From Magnetospirillum sp. ME-1 (GTDB lineage Bacteria; Pseudomonadota; Alphaproteobacteria; Rhodospirillales; Magnetospirillaceae): a DNA stretch of 64,000 nt. How positions within the stretch are numbered: position 1 is the first letter of the stretch; the number at the start of each line of letters is the position of its first letter. Below the pieces are notes generated by a model. That model did not search any database. It was not told where the DNA came from and saw only the letters and a program-made list of their open reading frames with translations. The stretch lies in NCBI RefSeq assembly GCF_002105535.1, contig NZ_CP015848.1, forward strand, positions 4,354,985 to 4,418,984, in the 5' to 3' direction. The position numbers and the translations under genes were made by a program. Positions 18,421 through 26,921 of the stretch are shown here, one piece after another.

Positions 18421-20717
18421 AGGAACTGACCTATGGTTTCGAGGAGTTCCTTCTGGTCGAACTTGCGCTTGACCACATAGGCGTCGGCCCCCAGTTCCAG
18501 GCCGCGCTCCTTGTCTTCCCGCGCCTCCAGCGAGCTGACCAGAATCAGCGGAATGGATTTCAGCGCCGGATCGGACTTTACCGCCTGCAGCAGGCCGAAG
18601 CCGTCCAGGCGCGGCATCTGGATGTCGGAAATGATCAGGTCGATCTGCTCGGCCCTGAGGCGTCCCAGGCCTTCCAGCCCGTCATGGGCGAGGCGCACCT
18701 GATAGCCGTGGGCCTCGAGGATGGATTTTTCCAGGGTCCGGGTGGTGAGCGAATCGTCGACCACCAGGATGACCGGCACCTTCTTTTCCGCCGGCTTCTC
18801 CACCGTGGTCAGCACCCGGATGCTGCCCGATTTCCGGAAGGTCTCGACGATCTCGAAGGGGTTGAGGACCAGGGCGATGTCGCCATCCTCCAGCAGCACG
18901 CCGCCCGCCACCATGGTGCTGCGCGCGCCGGGCACGCCGATATCCTTGACCAGCCCCTCGCGGATGGACAGGAAGCCGTCGATGGCCACCGCCACCCGGC
19001 GTTCGCCGTTCTTCAACACCACCAGCGGCACCACGTTGCGGGTCACCTTGACCGAGCTTTCGCCCAAGGCCAGCAGGTGGGCCAGCGACAGCAGCGGAAT
19101 CTGCCGGTCGCCCAGGAACACCACCGACTTGCCCTCGACGGTGCTCACATCCTCGGCCCGCACGCGGTAGAGGCGGTCGACGCCCTCGGTGGGAAGGCCG
19201 TAGACATGGCCCTGGCATTCCACCAGGAACAGACGCTGGGTCGAGACGGTCAGCGGCAGCGACAGGCGGAAGCGGGTGCCCGCCGGCTGGCGGTCCTGGA
19301 CCTCCACCGTGCCGTTCATCATGGCCATGGCTTCGCGCACCACCGACAGGCCCATGCCGCGTCCGGACAGGTCGTCCACCACCCGGGCGGTGGAAAAGCC
19401 GGGATCGAAGATCACGTCGATCAGCGCCTGACGGTCCACCTGGAAGGATTCGGCGTCGGAGAACAGGCCGCGCTCCACCGCCTTGCGGCGGATGGCCTCG
19501 AAATTGACGCCGCGGCCGTCGTCTTCGATCAGCACCACCAGGCGGCCCTCGGACACGTCGAAGGACAGGCCCACATGGGCGCTGGCCTGCTTGCCCGCCG
19601 CCTTGCGCTCGTCCGGCGTCTCGACGCCATGGGAAAGCGCGTTGCGCAACAGGTGCATCACCGGGTCCTTGAGGCCCTGGAGCACCATGCGGTCGGCCTC
19701 CACATCCAGGCCCGAGACCTGGACCGAAACCTGCTTGCCCGCCGCCTTGGCCAGGTCGCGGACCATCTTGCGGAAGCCGCCGAAGATGGAATCGGCCGGA
19801 ACCATGCGGACCTGGCGGACCTCCTGCTGCATGTCGTTGCCCAGCTGGCGCAGCGCCCAGCCGGTACGCTGCTGCCGCCGGCGCACGGCGCGCAGCTCGC
19901 GGCCGATGCCGTTCAGGGTCTGCTCCAGGGTCTCGTACTGGCGCTCCAGGGCGATGGCGCGGTCGTAATCGCCGAGATCGCGCAGCGCGGCGGCGGCGGT
20001 CTTGCGCGCCCGGCGCCACGAGCGATCGAACTCGGCCAGCGTCCGGTCGAGCCCCAGCAGCGACTGGGTCACCTGCCGCTGGTTCATGGTCTCGGTCAGC
20101 AATTCGTTGGACGAGCGCAGCAGGCGGTCCAGATGGAGGGCGCGGACGCGGACCGTCTCCTCGGGACGCAAGGGCGCGGCGCCGGTGCGTTCGGCGGGCA
20201 CCGGCTCGTCCTCGTCGGGCTCTTCGGCCTGCGGCGGCGGCGGCGGGGCGGCCGGCGCGGGGACCGGCGCGGCGACCGGCTCGGGCGCAATGGGCCGCGG
20301 CGGCGGAGCCTGTTCGGCGGGCATGGCACGGCCGTCGATCATGGCGTCGAGAGCGGCGACGGCGGATGCGGTGTCGGGCAGCGGCTCGTTGGCCAGATTG
20401 GCCGCGACCCAATCCTCGATGACGTCCAGCACCTGCCCCAGGCCGGTGGCGACACCGTGATCCAGCTTCGCCTGGCCCGAGCGGACCTTGGCGAACAGCG
20501 TCTCCATGCGATGGGAGATTTCCTCGATGGCCGGCAGGTCCACCGCCCTGGAGGCGCCCTTCAGCGAATGGGCGCGGCGGAATATCTCGTCCAGCTGCGC
20601 GAGACCGCTCCCTTCCGCCTTATGCCCGAGGTCGTCGAGCAGGGTGCGGATGGCGTCAACATGTTCCCGGTATTCGATCTGAAAGGCCTGGAGCAGCCTT
20701 TCGCGGATGCTGATCAA
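18417..20717 (-). CDS. cheA: Chemotaxis histidine kinase CheA with C-terminal receiver
   Basis: A 766-residue hybrid CheA. The Hpt domain has His50 in RRAHSLKGASR. A Pro/Ala-rich linker near residues 130-170 takes the place of a recognisable P2 domain. Dimerisation helices, the HATPase (DDGRGVNFEAIRRKA, RGMGLSVV), the CheW-like domain and a receiver at about 640-766 (Asp in IISDIQMPRLDG) follow. The start is TTG at 20717, overlapping the MCP stop as TTGA. CheA proteins with a fused receiver and no separate CheY are typical of alternative (non-flagellar) chemosensory systems. Confidence 0.94.
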   Translation of the reverse strand: MISIRERLLQAFQIEYREHVDAIRTLLDDLGHKAEGSGLAQLDEIFRRAHSLKGASRAVDLPAIEEISHRMETLFAKVRSGQAKLDHGVATGLGQVLDVIEDWVAANLANEPLPDTASAVAALDAMIDGRAMPAEQAPPPRPIAPEPVAAPVPAPAAPPPPPQAEEPDEDEPVPAERTGAAPLRPEETVRVRALHLDRLLRSSNELLTETMNQRQVTQSLLGLDRTLAEFDRSWRRARKTAAAALRDLGDYDRAIALERQYETLEQTLNGIGRELRAVRRRQQRTGWALRQLGNDMQQEVRQVRMVPADSIFGGFRKMVRDLAKAAGKQVSVQVSGLDVEADRMVLQGLKDPVMHLLRNALSHGVETPDERKAAGKQASAHVGLSFDVSEGRLVVLIEDDGRGVNFEAIRRKAVERGLFSDAESFQVDRQALIDVIFDPGFSTARVVDDLSGRGMGLSVVREAMAMMNGTVEVQDRQPAGTRFRLSLPLTVSTQRLFLVECQGHVYGLPTEGVDRLYRVRAEDVSTVEGKSVVFLGDRQIPLLSLAHLLALGESSVKVTRNVVPLVVLKNGERRVAVAIDGFLSIREGLVKDIGVPGARSTMVAGGVLLEDGDIALVLNPFEIVETFRKSGSIRVLTTVEKPAEKKVPVILVVDDSLTTRTLEKSILEAHGYQVRLAHDGLEGLGRLRAEQIDLIISDIQMPRLDGFGLLQAVKSDPALKSIPLILVSSLEAREDKERGLELGADAYVVKRKFDQKELLETIGQFL

Positions 20718-22336
20718 AGCCGGTATTTCTCCAAGGTGCGCGACAGCTTCTGGCCCAGCTGGCTGAGGTCGAGGGAGGCCTTTTCCAACTGGGCGGTGGT
20801 CTGGGCCGTCTGCTGGCTGGCCTGGCGGATCTCGTGCAGCGCCTGGGTCACCTGTTCCAGCCCGATCTGCTGCTGGTTGGTGGCACCGACGATCTGCTGG
20901 AAGGCGTGGACGCTTTCCTGAATGTTGTCGGCCATCTGGCGGATGACGTGCTCGGACATGGTGGACTTCTCGCGGCCCAGTTCGACGCGCTTCAACGCCT
21001 CCTCGGTCAGCATCACCGAGGTGTTGATGCCCTTCTGGGTCTGTTCCAGGATGCCGCGCACCTGGGAGGTGGCCTCCTTGGCCTGATCGGCGAGGTTCTT
21101 GATCTCGCCGGCCACCACCGAGAAGCGGCGGCCCTGCTCGCGGGCGTCGGCCGCCTCGATGGCGGCGTTCAAGGCCACCAGATTGGACTGCTCGGCGATC
21201 TCGTTGACGGTGGCGATGATCTCGCCCACCGCCTGGGTGCGCTCCGACAGGGTGATGATGTTCTCGGCCACCGTCTCGGTCTGCTCGCGGATGGCCTCCA
21301 TGCCCTGGGAGGCGTCACGCACCGCATGCAGGCCGGCATTGCCCGAGGTGGCCACCGCCTCGGCGGTGCCGGCCACCTGGCGCGAGCGCTCGGCCACCTG
21401 CTTGCCCGACAGGCTGATTTCCTCGACCGTGGTGGTGATTTCCTGCACTGCCGCCGCCTGCTGCTTGGTGCCGGCCGCCTGTTCCTGGGCCGAGGAGAGT
21501 ATGGCGGCGGCCGCCGCCGTCAGCGCGTCGCAGGCCGACCGGGTCTGCAGCGCGATGTCGCGCTGGCTCTTCAGCATCTCGTCGAAGGCTTCCTGCAGCA
21601 TGCCGATCTCGTCGGTGGAGCTGACCACCAGCGGCTCGATGCGCAGGTCGCCCTCGGCGATCTTGCGGGCCGCTTCGGCGCAGGCGGCCAGGGGATCGGC
21701 GATCTGGCGGCCGATCATGGAGCTTACCACCAGACCCGACAGGGCGCAGATCAGGCCGACGATGATCTCGAGGCCGATCATGCCGCGGATGGAACCTTCG
21801 GCCTGGAAGCTCAGCAGCTTGACCGCGGCCTCGGCGGAATCGCTCAGCTGGGCCTGCAAGGCCAGCATGTCCTTCAGCTTGTCGGCGCGGCGCGCGTCGC
21901 CGGCCGGCAGCGCCAGCAAACCGGTCGCCGAGGTCTCGTACTGGCGCAGCAGCGTCGCCTGCTCGGCCAGCTTGGCCCGGATTTCCAGCGATGGCGGCGG
22001 CGGCAGTTCGGCCTTGGCGCCGGTATCGAGGTTGACGATCGCCTCGCCGCCCTCCATCAGGGCCGCCAGGGAATCACGCATGAGGCGCAGCGTCGCCTGA
22101 TGATCCACCGCCACCCCGTTGCCGATCAGCAGCACTTCCTTGGCGAATTTCTGCGACAGCATGCGCTGGCGCCCCGCCATGTCGGTCACCAGCGAGTTCT
22201 GGCTCTGGCTGCGCAGCACCATGACGTTGAAGGCGATCAGGCCGGCCAGGACCAGGGTGAACCCCAGGGACACCGTGGAGAACTTGCGGCGAAGCTTCAG
22301 ATCTTTCCACCAGGAGCGTTGCGCGGACTTGGTCAT
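20714..22336 (-). CDS. Methyl-accepting chemotaxis protein with PilJ-like sensor region
   Basis: A 540-residue receptor from the ATG at 22336, which has AAGGA 7 bases upstream; an ATG at 22351, overlapping the cheW stop, is the alternative. Membrane segments lie near residues 20-40 and 180-200. The region between includes DMAGRQRMLSQKFAKEVLL, as in the PilJ/NarX-type sensing helix. HAMP (IADPLAACAEAARKIAEGDL) and a signalling domain with EIAEQSNLVALNAAIEAADA follow; that motif has AADA where most receptors have AARA. It is the only receptor inside the operon. Confidence 0.93.
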   Translation of the reverse strand: MTKSAQRSWWKDLKLRRKFSTVSLGFTLVLAGLIAFNVMVLRSQSQNSLVTDMAGRQRMLSQKFAKEVLLIGNGVAVDHQATLRLMRDSLAALMEGGEAIVNLDTGAKAELPPPPSLEIRAKLAEQATLLRQYETSATGLLALPAGDARRADKLKDMLALQAQLSDSAEAAVKLLSFQAEGSIRGMIGLEIIVGLICALSGLVVSSMIGRQIADPLAACAEAARKIAEGDLRIEPLVVSSTDEIGMLQEAFDEMLKSQRDIALQTRSACDALTAAAAAILSSAQEQAAGTKQQAAAVQEITTTVEEISLSGKQVAERSRQVAGTAEAVATSGNAGLHAVRDASQGMEAIREQTETVAENIITLSERTQAVGEIIATVNEIAEQSNLVALNAAIEAADAREQGRRFSVVAGEIKNLADQAKEATSQVRGILEQTQKGINTSVMLTEEALKRVELGREKSTMSEHVIRQMADNIQESVHAFQQIVGATNQQQIGLEQVTQALHEIRQASQQTAQTTAQLEKASLDLSQLGQKLSRTLEKYRL

Positions 22337-22347
22337 CGAGGTTTCCT

Positions 22348-22950
22348 TCATGACTCGTCGGGACCATTGACGCGCGTATCCTTCAGCGCATCGAGGGCCA
22401 GAAGCTGTGCTGTATCGAGAAGAATCAGGGCATCGGGGGTGATGCCGGAAATGAACCGCTGCGGCAGACCGTTGCCGCTTTCGTGTGGACGGGTCAGGGT
22501 GGCGGGATCAAGGGACACCACCCGGTCGAGGGCTTCGACCCGGACCCCCACCTCGGCTCCGCCGGCCTTGAGAAAGATCACCCAGGACCGCGATTCAGGC
22601 GGCGGCGGGGTCAGGCCCAGCAGGGAGTGCAGGTCCAGGACGGGGCGGATCTCCCCCCTCAGATTGGTGACGCCCAGCAGGTATTGCGGCTGCCCCGGTA
22701 CCGGCGTCCAGCGCGCCAGCACCATCACTTCCGACAGGCAATCCAGAGGCAGGGCGTAACGCTCGTTGGCGACGCGCGCCCCGAGCGCCTCGATGCCGAC
22801 GGCGGTTTCGGCGACCACGCCGCGCGGAGCCGCCAGGCGGCGGGCCCGGGCGCGCAGCAGCGCCTCGGTGTACTCCGCCTCGCTCCAGCCGTCATGCCCG
22901 TCGCCCAGGGCGTGAAGACGGTCAAGAATGGTCGCGGCCTGACGGGACAT
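22348..22950 (-). CDS. cheW: CheW adaptor protein (second copy)
   Basis: A 200-residue CheW-like protein with an N-terminal extension of about 55 residues before the CheW fold. The fold shows the strand pattern RYALPLDCLSEV, then LLGVTNLRGEIRPVLDL, the most diagnostic CheW segment, and a late VVSLDPATL. It couples receptors to CheA. GGAGGGG lies 4 bases before its ATG, and it shares one base with the cheR stop (TGATG). The operon encodes two CheW proteins of different length, so they may build different array contacts. Confidence 0.93.
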   Translation of the reverse strand: MSRQAATILDRLHALGDGHDGWSEAEYTEALLRARARRLAAPRGVVAETAVGIEALGARVANERYALPLDCLSEVMVLARWTPVPGQPQYLLGVTNLRGEIRPVLDLHSLLGLTPPPPESRSWVIFLKAGGAEVGVRVEALDRVVSLDPATLTRPHESGNGLPQRFISGITPDALILLDTAQLLALDALKDTRVNGPDES

Positions 22951-24440
22951 CAGGCCCCTCCGACCAGTTTGAGATGCATCGCCACCGCCTCACGCATCTG
23001 TCCCACGGTAATCTTCTCGCCCGGGTCGACCGGATGCTCGTCCGCCAGCCCGGTCAGCAATGCCTGCGCGTTGCGGAACGAACGCACCGCACCGGCGACA
23101 TCCTCTTTCCGCGCCAGGAACAACCCCAGGTGATAATGGGGCAGAACCAAACGGCGGTCGAGATAAATGGCGCGGCGCAAGGCCTTTTCGCACTGGTCGT
23201 CCTCGCCCAGCTGCTCGTGGACCATGGCGCGGTAGAAATGGGCCCAGGCGTCGAGGGGAACGGCGGCGATGATGGCGTCGCAGGCCGCCGCCGCCTTCTC
23301 CCACTGGCCGCTGTCGGCCAGGTCCCGCGCCACCTTCAGCCGGTAGCCGGGCTGGGACGGATCGGCGGGCACGACGGCCGGAGACGGGGATGGCACCGGC
23401 GCCGATTTGGGCCGCGCCGGCTTGGAAAGCAGCATCGAACGCCGGCTCGTCACCGGAGCGGGCGCCGGCAGCCCCCCCCGTCCCACCGGAAGCGGCGGCG
23501 CCTTGGGCGCAGAGAAAGGCGCCTGCGGCGGCATGGCCACCGGGCCTGGGGGCTCCTGCGGCCGGTCGACCCGCTGGTAGAGGACGGCGCCCGGCGTGTT
23601 GACAGTGCGAAAGGAACTGAACAGCCGCTGGTTGGGCTCGGCATGGCCCATGATCAGCCAGCCGCCGTCGTTCAGGGTCTCGCGGAAGCAGGGAACCAGG
23701 GCCTCCACCGTGGGCTGGCTGAAATAGATGATGACGTTGCGGCAGATGATGATGTCGAAGCCGGCGATGTTGTCGGCCAGGGACGGAAACGGACTCTTGA
23801 TCAGGTTGTGGTACTGGAAGCTGACGTGGCGCTTGAACTCGGAACGGATCTGCCACTGGTTTCCCACCCGCTCGAAACAGGCGGCGCGAAGGGAATCGGA
23901 CATGGTCCGGAACGCCCATTCGTCGTAGCGCCCTTCCCGCGCCCGGGTCAGGAATTTCTGGTTGATGTCGGTCCCCAGCACGGTGACGTGCCAGCCGGCG
24001 ATGCGCTCGCCGAACTCGCGCTCCAGCATGATGGCCACCGAATAGGGCTCGGGGCCGGTGGCGCAGCCGGCGCTCCAGATGCGCAGGCGGCGGACCATCT
24101 TGTTGCGCTCGATCACCTCGGGCAGGATCAGTTCGCGCAGGGCGTCGAACTGCTCCTTGTGGCGGAAGAAATAGGTCTCGCCGATGGTCAGTTCGGCGAT
24201 CAGCGCATCCATCTCCGCCTTGCCCTGGGCCGGGTCCTGCAGCAGATGGAGATAGCCGCCGCAATCGGCCACGCCGATCTCGTCCATGCGCTCGGCCAGG
24301 ATGCGGGCGAGGTCCGCGTCCTTGTCGCGATAGAACTCCATTCCCGTGGTGTCGATGACCAGCACCTTCAGCCGGGGAAAGGCCGGGTCTTCCAGGATGG
24401 CGGTTACCGCCGGAGAGGGATTGGCGGTGAACAGGCTCAC
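22950..24440 (-). CDS. cheR: Chemotaxis methyltransferase CheR with TPR domain
   Basis: A 496-residue protein. Its N-terminal two thirds are CheR: ELTIGETYFFRHKEQFDAL, the SAM-binding IWSAGCATGPEPYS, TDINQKFL, and FDIIICRNVIIYFS. A Pro-rich linker (residues 300-350) follows, and then TPR-like helices to the end (GQWEKAAAACDAII, AHFYRAMVHEQLGEDDQCEKALRRAI). CheR-TPR fusions such as FrzF and WspC belong to alternative chemosensory pathways. The start is GTG at 24440, 13 bases after the upstream cheW stop, with no strong ribosome site, so coupling is likely. Confidence 0.93.
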   Translation of the reverse strand: MSLFTANPSPAVTAILEDPAFPRLKVLVIDTTGMEFYRDKDADLARILAERMDEIGVADCGGYLHLLQDPAQGKAEMDALIAELTIGETYFFRHKEQFDALRELILPEVIERNKMVRRLRIWSAGCATGPEPYSVAIMLEREFGERIAGWHVTVLGTDINQKFLTRAREGRYDEWAFRTMSDSLRAACFERVGNQWQIRSEFKRHVSFQYHNLIKSPFPSLADNIAGFDIIICRNVIIYFSQPTVEALVPCFRETLNDGGWLIMGHAEPNQRLFSSFRTVNTPGAVLYQRVDRPQEPPGPVAMPPQAPFSAPKAPPLPVGRGGLPAPAPVTSRRSMLLSKPARPKSAPVPSPSPAVVPADPSQPGYRLKVARDLADSGQWEKAAAACDAIIAAVPLDAWAHFYRAMVHEQLGEDDQCEKALRRAIYLDRRLVLPHYHLGLFLARKEDVAGAVRSFRNAQALLTGLADEHPVDPGEKITVGQMREAVAMHLKLVGGA

Positions 24441-24453
24441 GGCGCCGCGTCCG

Positions 24454-24972
24454 TCATGGCCCGAATTCCGTCAGGGCGTCGAGCCGTTGCTGGGTCCGGA
24501 CCTGGAATTCGCTCAGCGCCGCCCGCTCTTGGCTCAGCAGGACGCGATCCCAGGCCAGCAGGTTCACGCTGCGCCCGTCCCGTTCCAGCACCTCGGCCAG
24601 ACAGTCGTTGAAGGACTGCCCGGGCGGAAGGTCCATGGCGGCGAAATCGCCGGCGTCGCGGACACCGTCCACATGCTCGACCAGCAAGCCCACCACCCCG
24701 GATTCGGAACGGGGGCGCATGATCAAGATGGAGGCATCCATGCCGTAATGGCCCCCCTCCATTCCCAGCAGCCGATCAAGCCGCAGCACCGGCACGGCCT
24801 GGCCGCCGAGGTTGAGGATGCCCTCGACGATGGCCGGCAGATGCGGCGGCCGGTCGAGCCAGGCCAGCGGCACCACCTCGCGCACCTCTTCCACCGGCAG
24901 GCCGAAACACTGCCCGGTCAGACGGAACATCACGATGGCTGAAGCGTCGGCGGGCATTGGCACCATCATCAT
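24454..24972 (-). CDS. cheW: CheW adaptor protein (first copy)
   Basis: A 172-residue CheW protein. It has the fold pattern FRLTGQCFGLPVEEVREVV, then LPAIVEGILNLGGQAVPVL (the diagnostic NLGG-type turn) and VVGLLVEHVDGV. It lies between the ParA-like gene and cheR; the gap after the ParA stop is 5 bases. The annotated ATG at 24972 is followed by two further in-frame ATGs, so the exact start is uncertain by a few residues. Confidence 0.92.
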   Translation of the reverse strand: MMMVPMPADASAIVMFRLTGQCFGLPVEEVREVVPLAWLDRPPHLPAIVEGILNLGGQAVPVLRLDRLLGMEGGHYGMDASILIMRPRSESGVVGLLVEHVDGVRDAGDFAAMDLPPGQSFNDCLAEVLERDGRSVNLLAWDRVLLSQERAALSEFQVRTQQRLDALTEFGP

Positions 24973-24977
24973 ACCCG

Positions 24978-26069
24978 TCAGACGAAACCGAGCAGCCCGG
25001 CCAACCGGCGCGCGCCCTCGATTCCCACCCCCAGCAGGGCCAATCCCCCCAGCAGCATCACCACCAGAAAGGCCACCAGCGACAGGCGGTTCTCGATGAA
25101 GAAATGCACCACTTCCAGATGCCAGCGCTCCATGCGCGTCCGGTCGCCGTACAGCATGCGGTCCAACTGGTCGGTCTTCTGGCGCAGGCGGGCGTCATCG
25201 GCGGGTATGGCGGTCTCGGCGCAAGCCCCCTGCCAGCGGGTCAGGCGTCCGATCGCCTCATCGCGCGGGGAATGGGGGCTCACCGTCTCGTTGTTCTTGG
25301 CGGCGATGGCCACGTGGCGGCCGATGAATTCCTCGGTGAAGTCCAGATGGGCCTGGGCCGCCGGCGATTTGGGCGCGAAAACGCAGACCGGCAGCCGCGA
25401 GGTCGCCGCCTCGATCACCGTGTTGTCGCGCGGAATCTCGGTCCGGTAGACCGTTCCCCCCAGGCGCGAGCGGATCAACTCGTTGATCTTGCGCGTGGTC
25501 TTGTTCTTGTCGTTGATGGTGAACAGCACGCCTTGCAGCAGCAGGTTCTTGTTCAGCCCCTCCTGCACGTACTTGATGGAGGGCAGCGTGCGCAGCAATC
25601 CGTCATTGGCATAGGGCGTGGCGGTGACGGGGATGATCACCGCATGGGCCGAGGCCAGGGCGTTGATGGGCAGAATGCCCAAAGCCGGCGGACAATCGAT
25701 CACCACGTAATCGCAATCCAGTGCCGTATGCGCCAGGATGTTGGAGAGCGTCCGCTGGGAATTCTGCATTTCCGACAGCTTGATCTCGATACCGGCCAGG
25801 CTGTAGGTGGAGGGCAGCACCCGCACGCCGTCGAACATGGTCTCGACCATGACGTCCTCGACCGCGGCGCCGTTGGTGAAAAGATCGTAGATGCCCTGCT
25901 TGGTCTTGGGATCAATCCCCAGGCTCTTGGTGGAATCGCCCTGCGAGTCCAGATCGATGACCACCACCGATTTTCCGAAGGCCGCCAAGCAAACCGCCAG
26001 ATTGGTGCTGGTGGTGGTCTTGGAGATACCACCCTTCTGATTGAAGATGGCGACGATATACGGCCTCAT
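24978..26069 (-). CDS. ParA-like ATPase with C-terminal membrane helix
   Basis: A 363-residue MinD/ParA-family ATPase. The deviant Walker A at residues 9-18 reads FNQKGGISKT, keeping both lysines (12 and 17) but with Ser16 where Gly is usual. Walker A' (VVVIDLDSQGDSTK) and Walker B (YVVIDCPPALG) are intact. After about residue 265 comes an extension that ends in a single hydrophobic segment (about 322-345, FLVVMLLGGLALLGVG), so the protein may be tail-anchored. It is the first gene of the chemosensory operon. Related ATPases (PpfA, ParC) position chemoreceptor arrays; a membrane-anchored version is unusual. Confidence 0.88.
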   Translation of the reverse strand: MRPYIVAIFNQKGGISKTTTSTNLAVCLAAFGKSVVVIDLDSQGDSTKSLGIDPKTKQGIYDLFTNGAAVEDVMVETMFDGVRVLPSTYSLAGIEIKLSEMQNSQRTLSNILAHTALDCDYVVIDCPPALGILPINALASAHAVIIPVTATPYANDGLLRTLPSIKYVQEGLNKNLLLQGVLFTINDKNKTTRKINELIRSRLGGTVYRTEIPRDNTVIEAATSRLPVCVFAPKSPAAQAHLDFTEEFIGRHVAIAAKNNETVSPHSPRDEAIGRLTRWQGACAETAIPADDARLRQKTDQLDRMLYGDRTRMERWHLEVVHFFIENRLSLVAFLVVMLLGGLALLGVGIEGARRLAGLLGFV

Positions 26070-26377
26070 GGGAACTCAATACCCATGCAGGTCAACCGAT
26101 CAACACTGAGACAATTCAGGGTGATTTTCAAAACACTCCCCCTCGCCGACATAATTCGGAGCGCATCACCCAAATCTGCGCACGACCAAGCCCCGATTCT
26201 CCACCGCTTGTCCCGTATAGCTTAAGCATAGCGGCAAGGACGTTGCAACGAAAGACGCCAGGGAATTCTTGCGCCCATGGGCAAAAATCCCCTCATGCGG
26301 GGATTCCATTGAGTCGAGTCGAAGGGGGATCGCTACTCGACAGTCTCGCCGCACCAGAACCTGACTAATTTCGCTAC
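26070..26377. other. Intergenic region between two chemosensory transcription units
   Basis: About 310 bases without a convincing gene, relatively AT-rich next to the ParA-like gene. It probably holds the promoter of the nine-gene operon, but I see no clear -35/-10 pair. A short minus-strand hairpin terminator lies at 26281-26305. Confidence 0.5.
26281..26305 (-). terminator. Possible minus-strand terminator upstream of the ParA-like gene
   Basis: The stem AATCCCC/GGGGATT (26286-26292 with 26299-26305) has a 6-base loop and, on the minus strand, a run of five T residues ending the stem. It lies downstream of the stronger hairpin that ends the MCP/Cache unit. Confidence 0.5.
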
Positions 26378-26414
26378 AAATAAAAATGCCGCCCGCATTT
26401 GCAGCGGGCGGCAT
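26378..26414 (-). terminator. Rho-independent terminator after the Cache-like gene
   Basis: An 11-bp stem ATGCCGCCCGC/GCGGGCGGCAT (26386-26396 with 26404-26414) and a 7-base loop. On the minus strand it is followed by TTTTTATTTG. It ends the MCP/Cache unit before the ParA-led operon. Confidence 0.85.
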
Positions 26415-26430
26415 CGGGAACGGGGCTGGA

Positions 26431-26901
26431 TCAGGCCGGCGGATAGCAGCCGGCCATGAACAGCAGGTCGCCGTTGGCCTTCACCCAGGTCTGCTTGGGG
26501 GCCAGTTTCTTGGTCTCGGGATGGGTCCAGGTGTACTTGGCCCAGGCACCGGCCGGCCCCGACTTGCCGGCCTTGATCATCTCCTGGATGATCATCACGC
26601 CGTTGACGTCCTTGAGGCCGGGCAGATCCTTGTTGTCGATCAGCTTGGGATTGATGGCGTGGGCCTTGAAGATGCCGTCCATGGTCGAGACGATGACGTA
26701 GAGCTCGCCGTTGACCCAATCCTTGTTGCCCTTGTCCATGAAGTCGGCATAGGACTTTTCCTGGCCGACCGCCTTGTAATGGGCGATGGCCTTGTCCACC
26801 AGCCCCTGGGCCGCGGCGCACTCGTCGGCGGCCTGGGCCGCCCCGGACAGGCCGAACACAGCACCGGCGGCCAGCACCGCCATCCTTGCGAAATTCCTCA
26901 C
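26431..26901 (-). CDS. Secreted single-Cache-like protein
   Basis: A 156-residue protein with a signal peptide (cut after AAQA near residue 24) and no membrane anchor. The mature part resembles a small Cache domain: a long first helix (AAAQGLVDKAIAHYKAVGQEKSYADFM), then NGELYVIVSTMDG and AHAINPKLIDNKDLPGLKDVNG. Two cysteines, one near the start of the mature chain and one near the end, could form a disulfide. The GTG start has AGGAGG 6-7 bases upstream. It lies 20 bases after an MCP gene and is probably cotranscribed with it, suggesting a periplasmic ligand-binding partner; that is inference. Confidence 0.8.
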   Translation of the reverse strand: MRNFARMAVLAAGAVFGLSGAAQAADECAAAQGLVDKAIAHYKAVGQEKSYADFMDKGNKDWVNGELYVIVSTMDGIFKAHAINPKLIDNKDLPGLKDVNGVMIIQEMIKAGKSGPAGAWAKYTWTHPETKKLAPKQTWVKANGDLLFMAGCYPPA

Positions 26902-26921
26902 GTCTTCCCTCCTGATTATGA

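Noticed and set aside
26070-26377. Small coding frames in the spacer before the ParA-like gene
   Set aside because: Short frames without ribosome sites or coding pattern; the region fits a promoter and terminator spacer.
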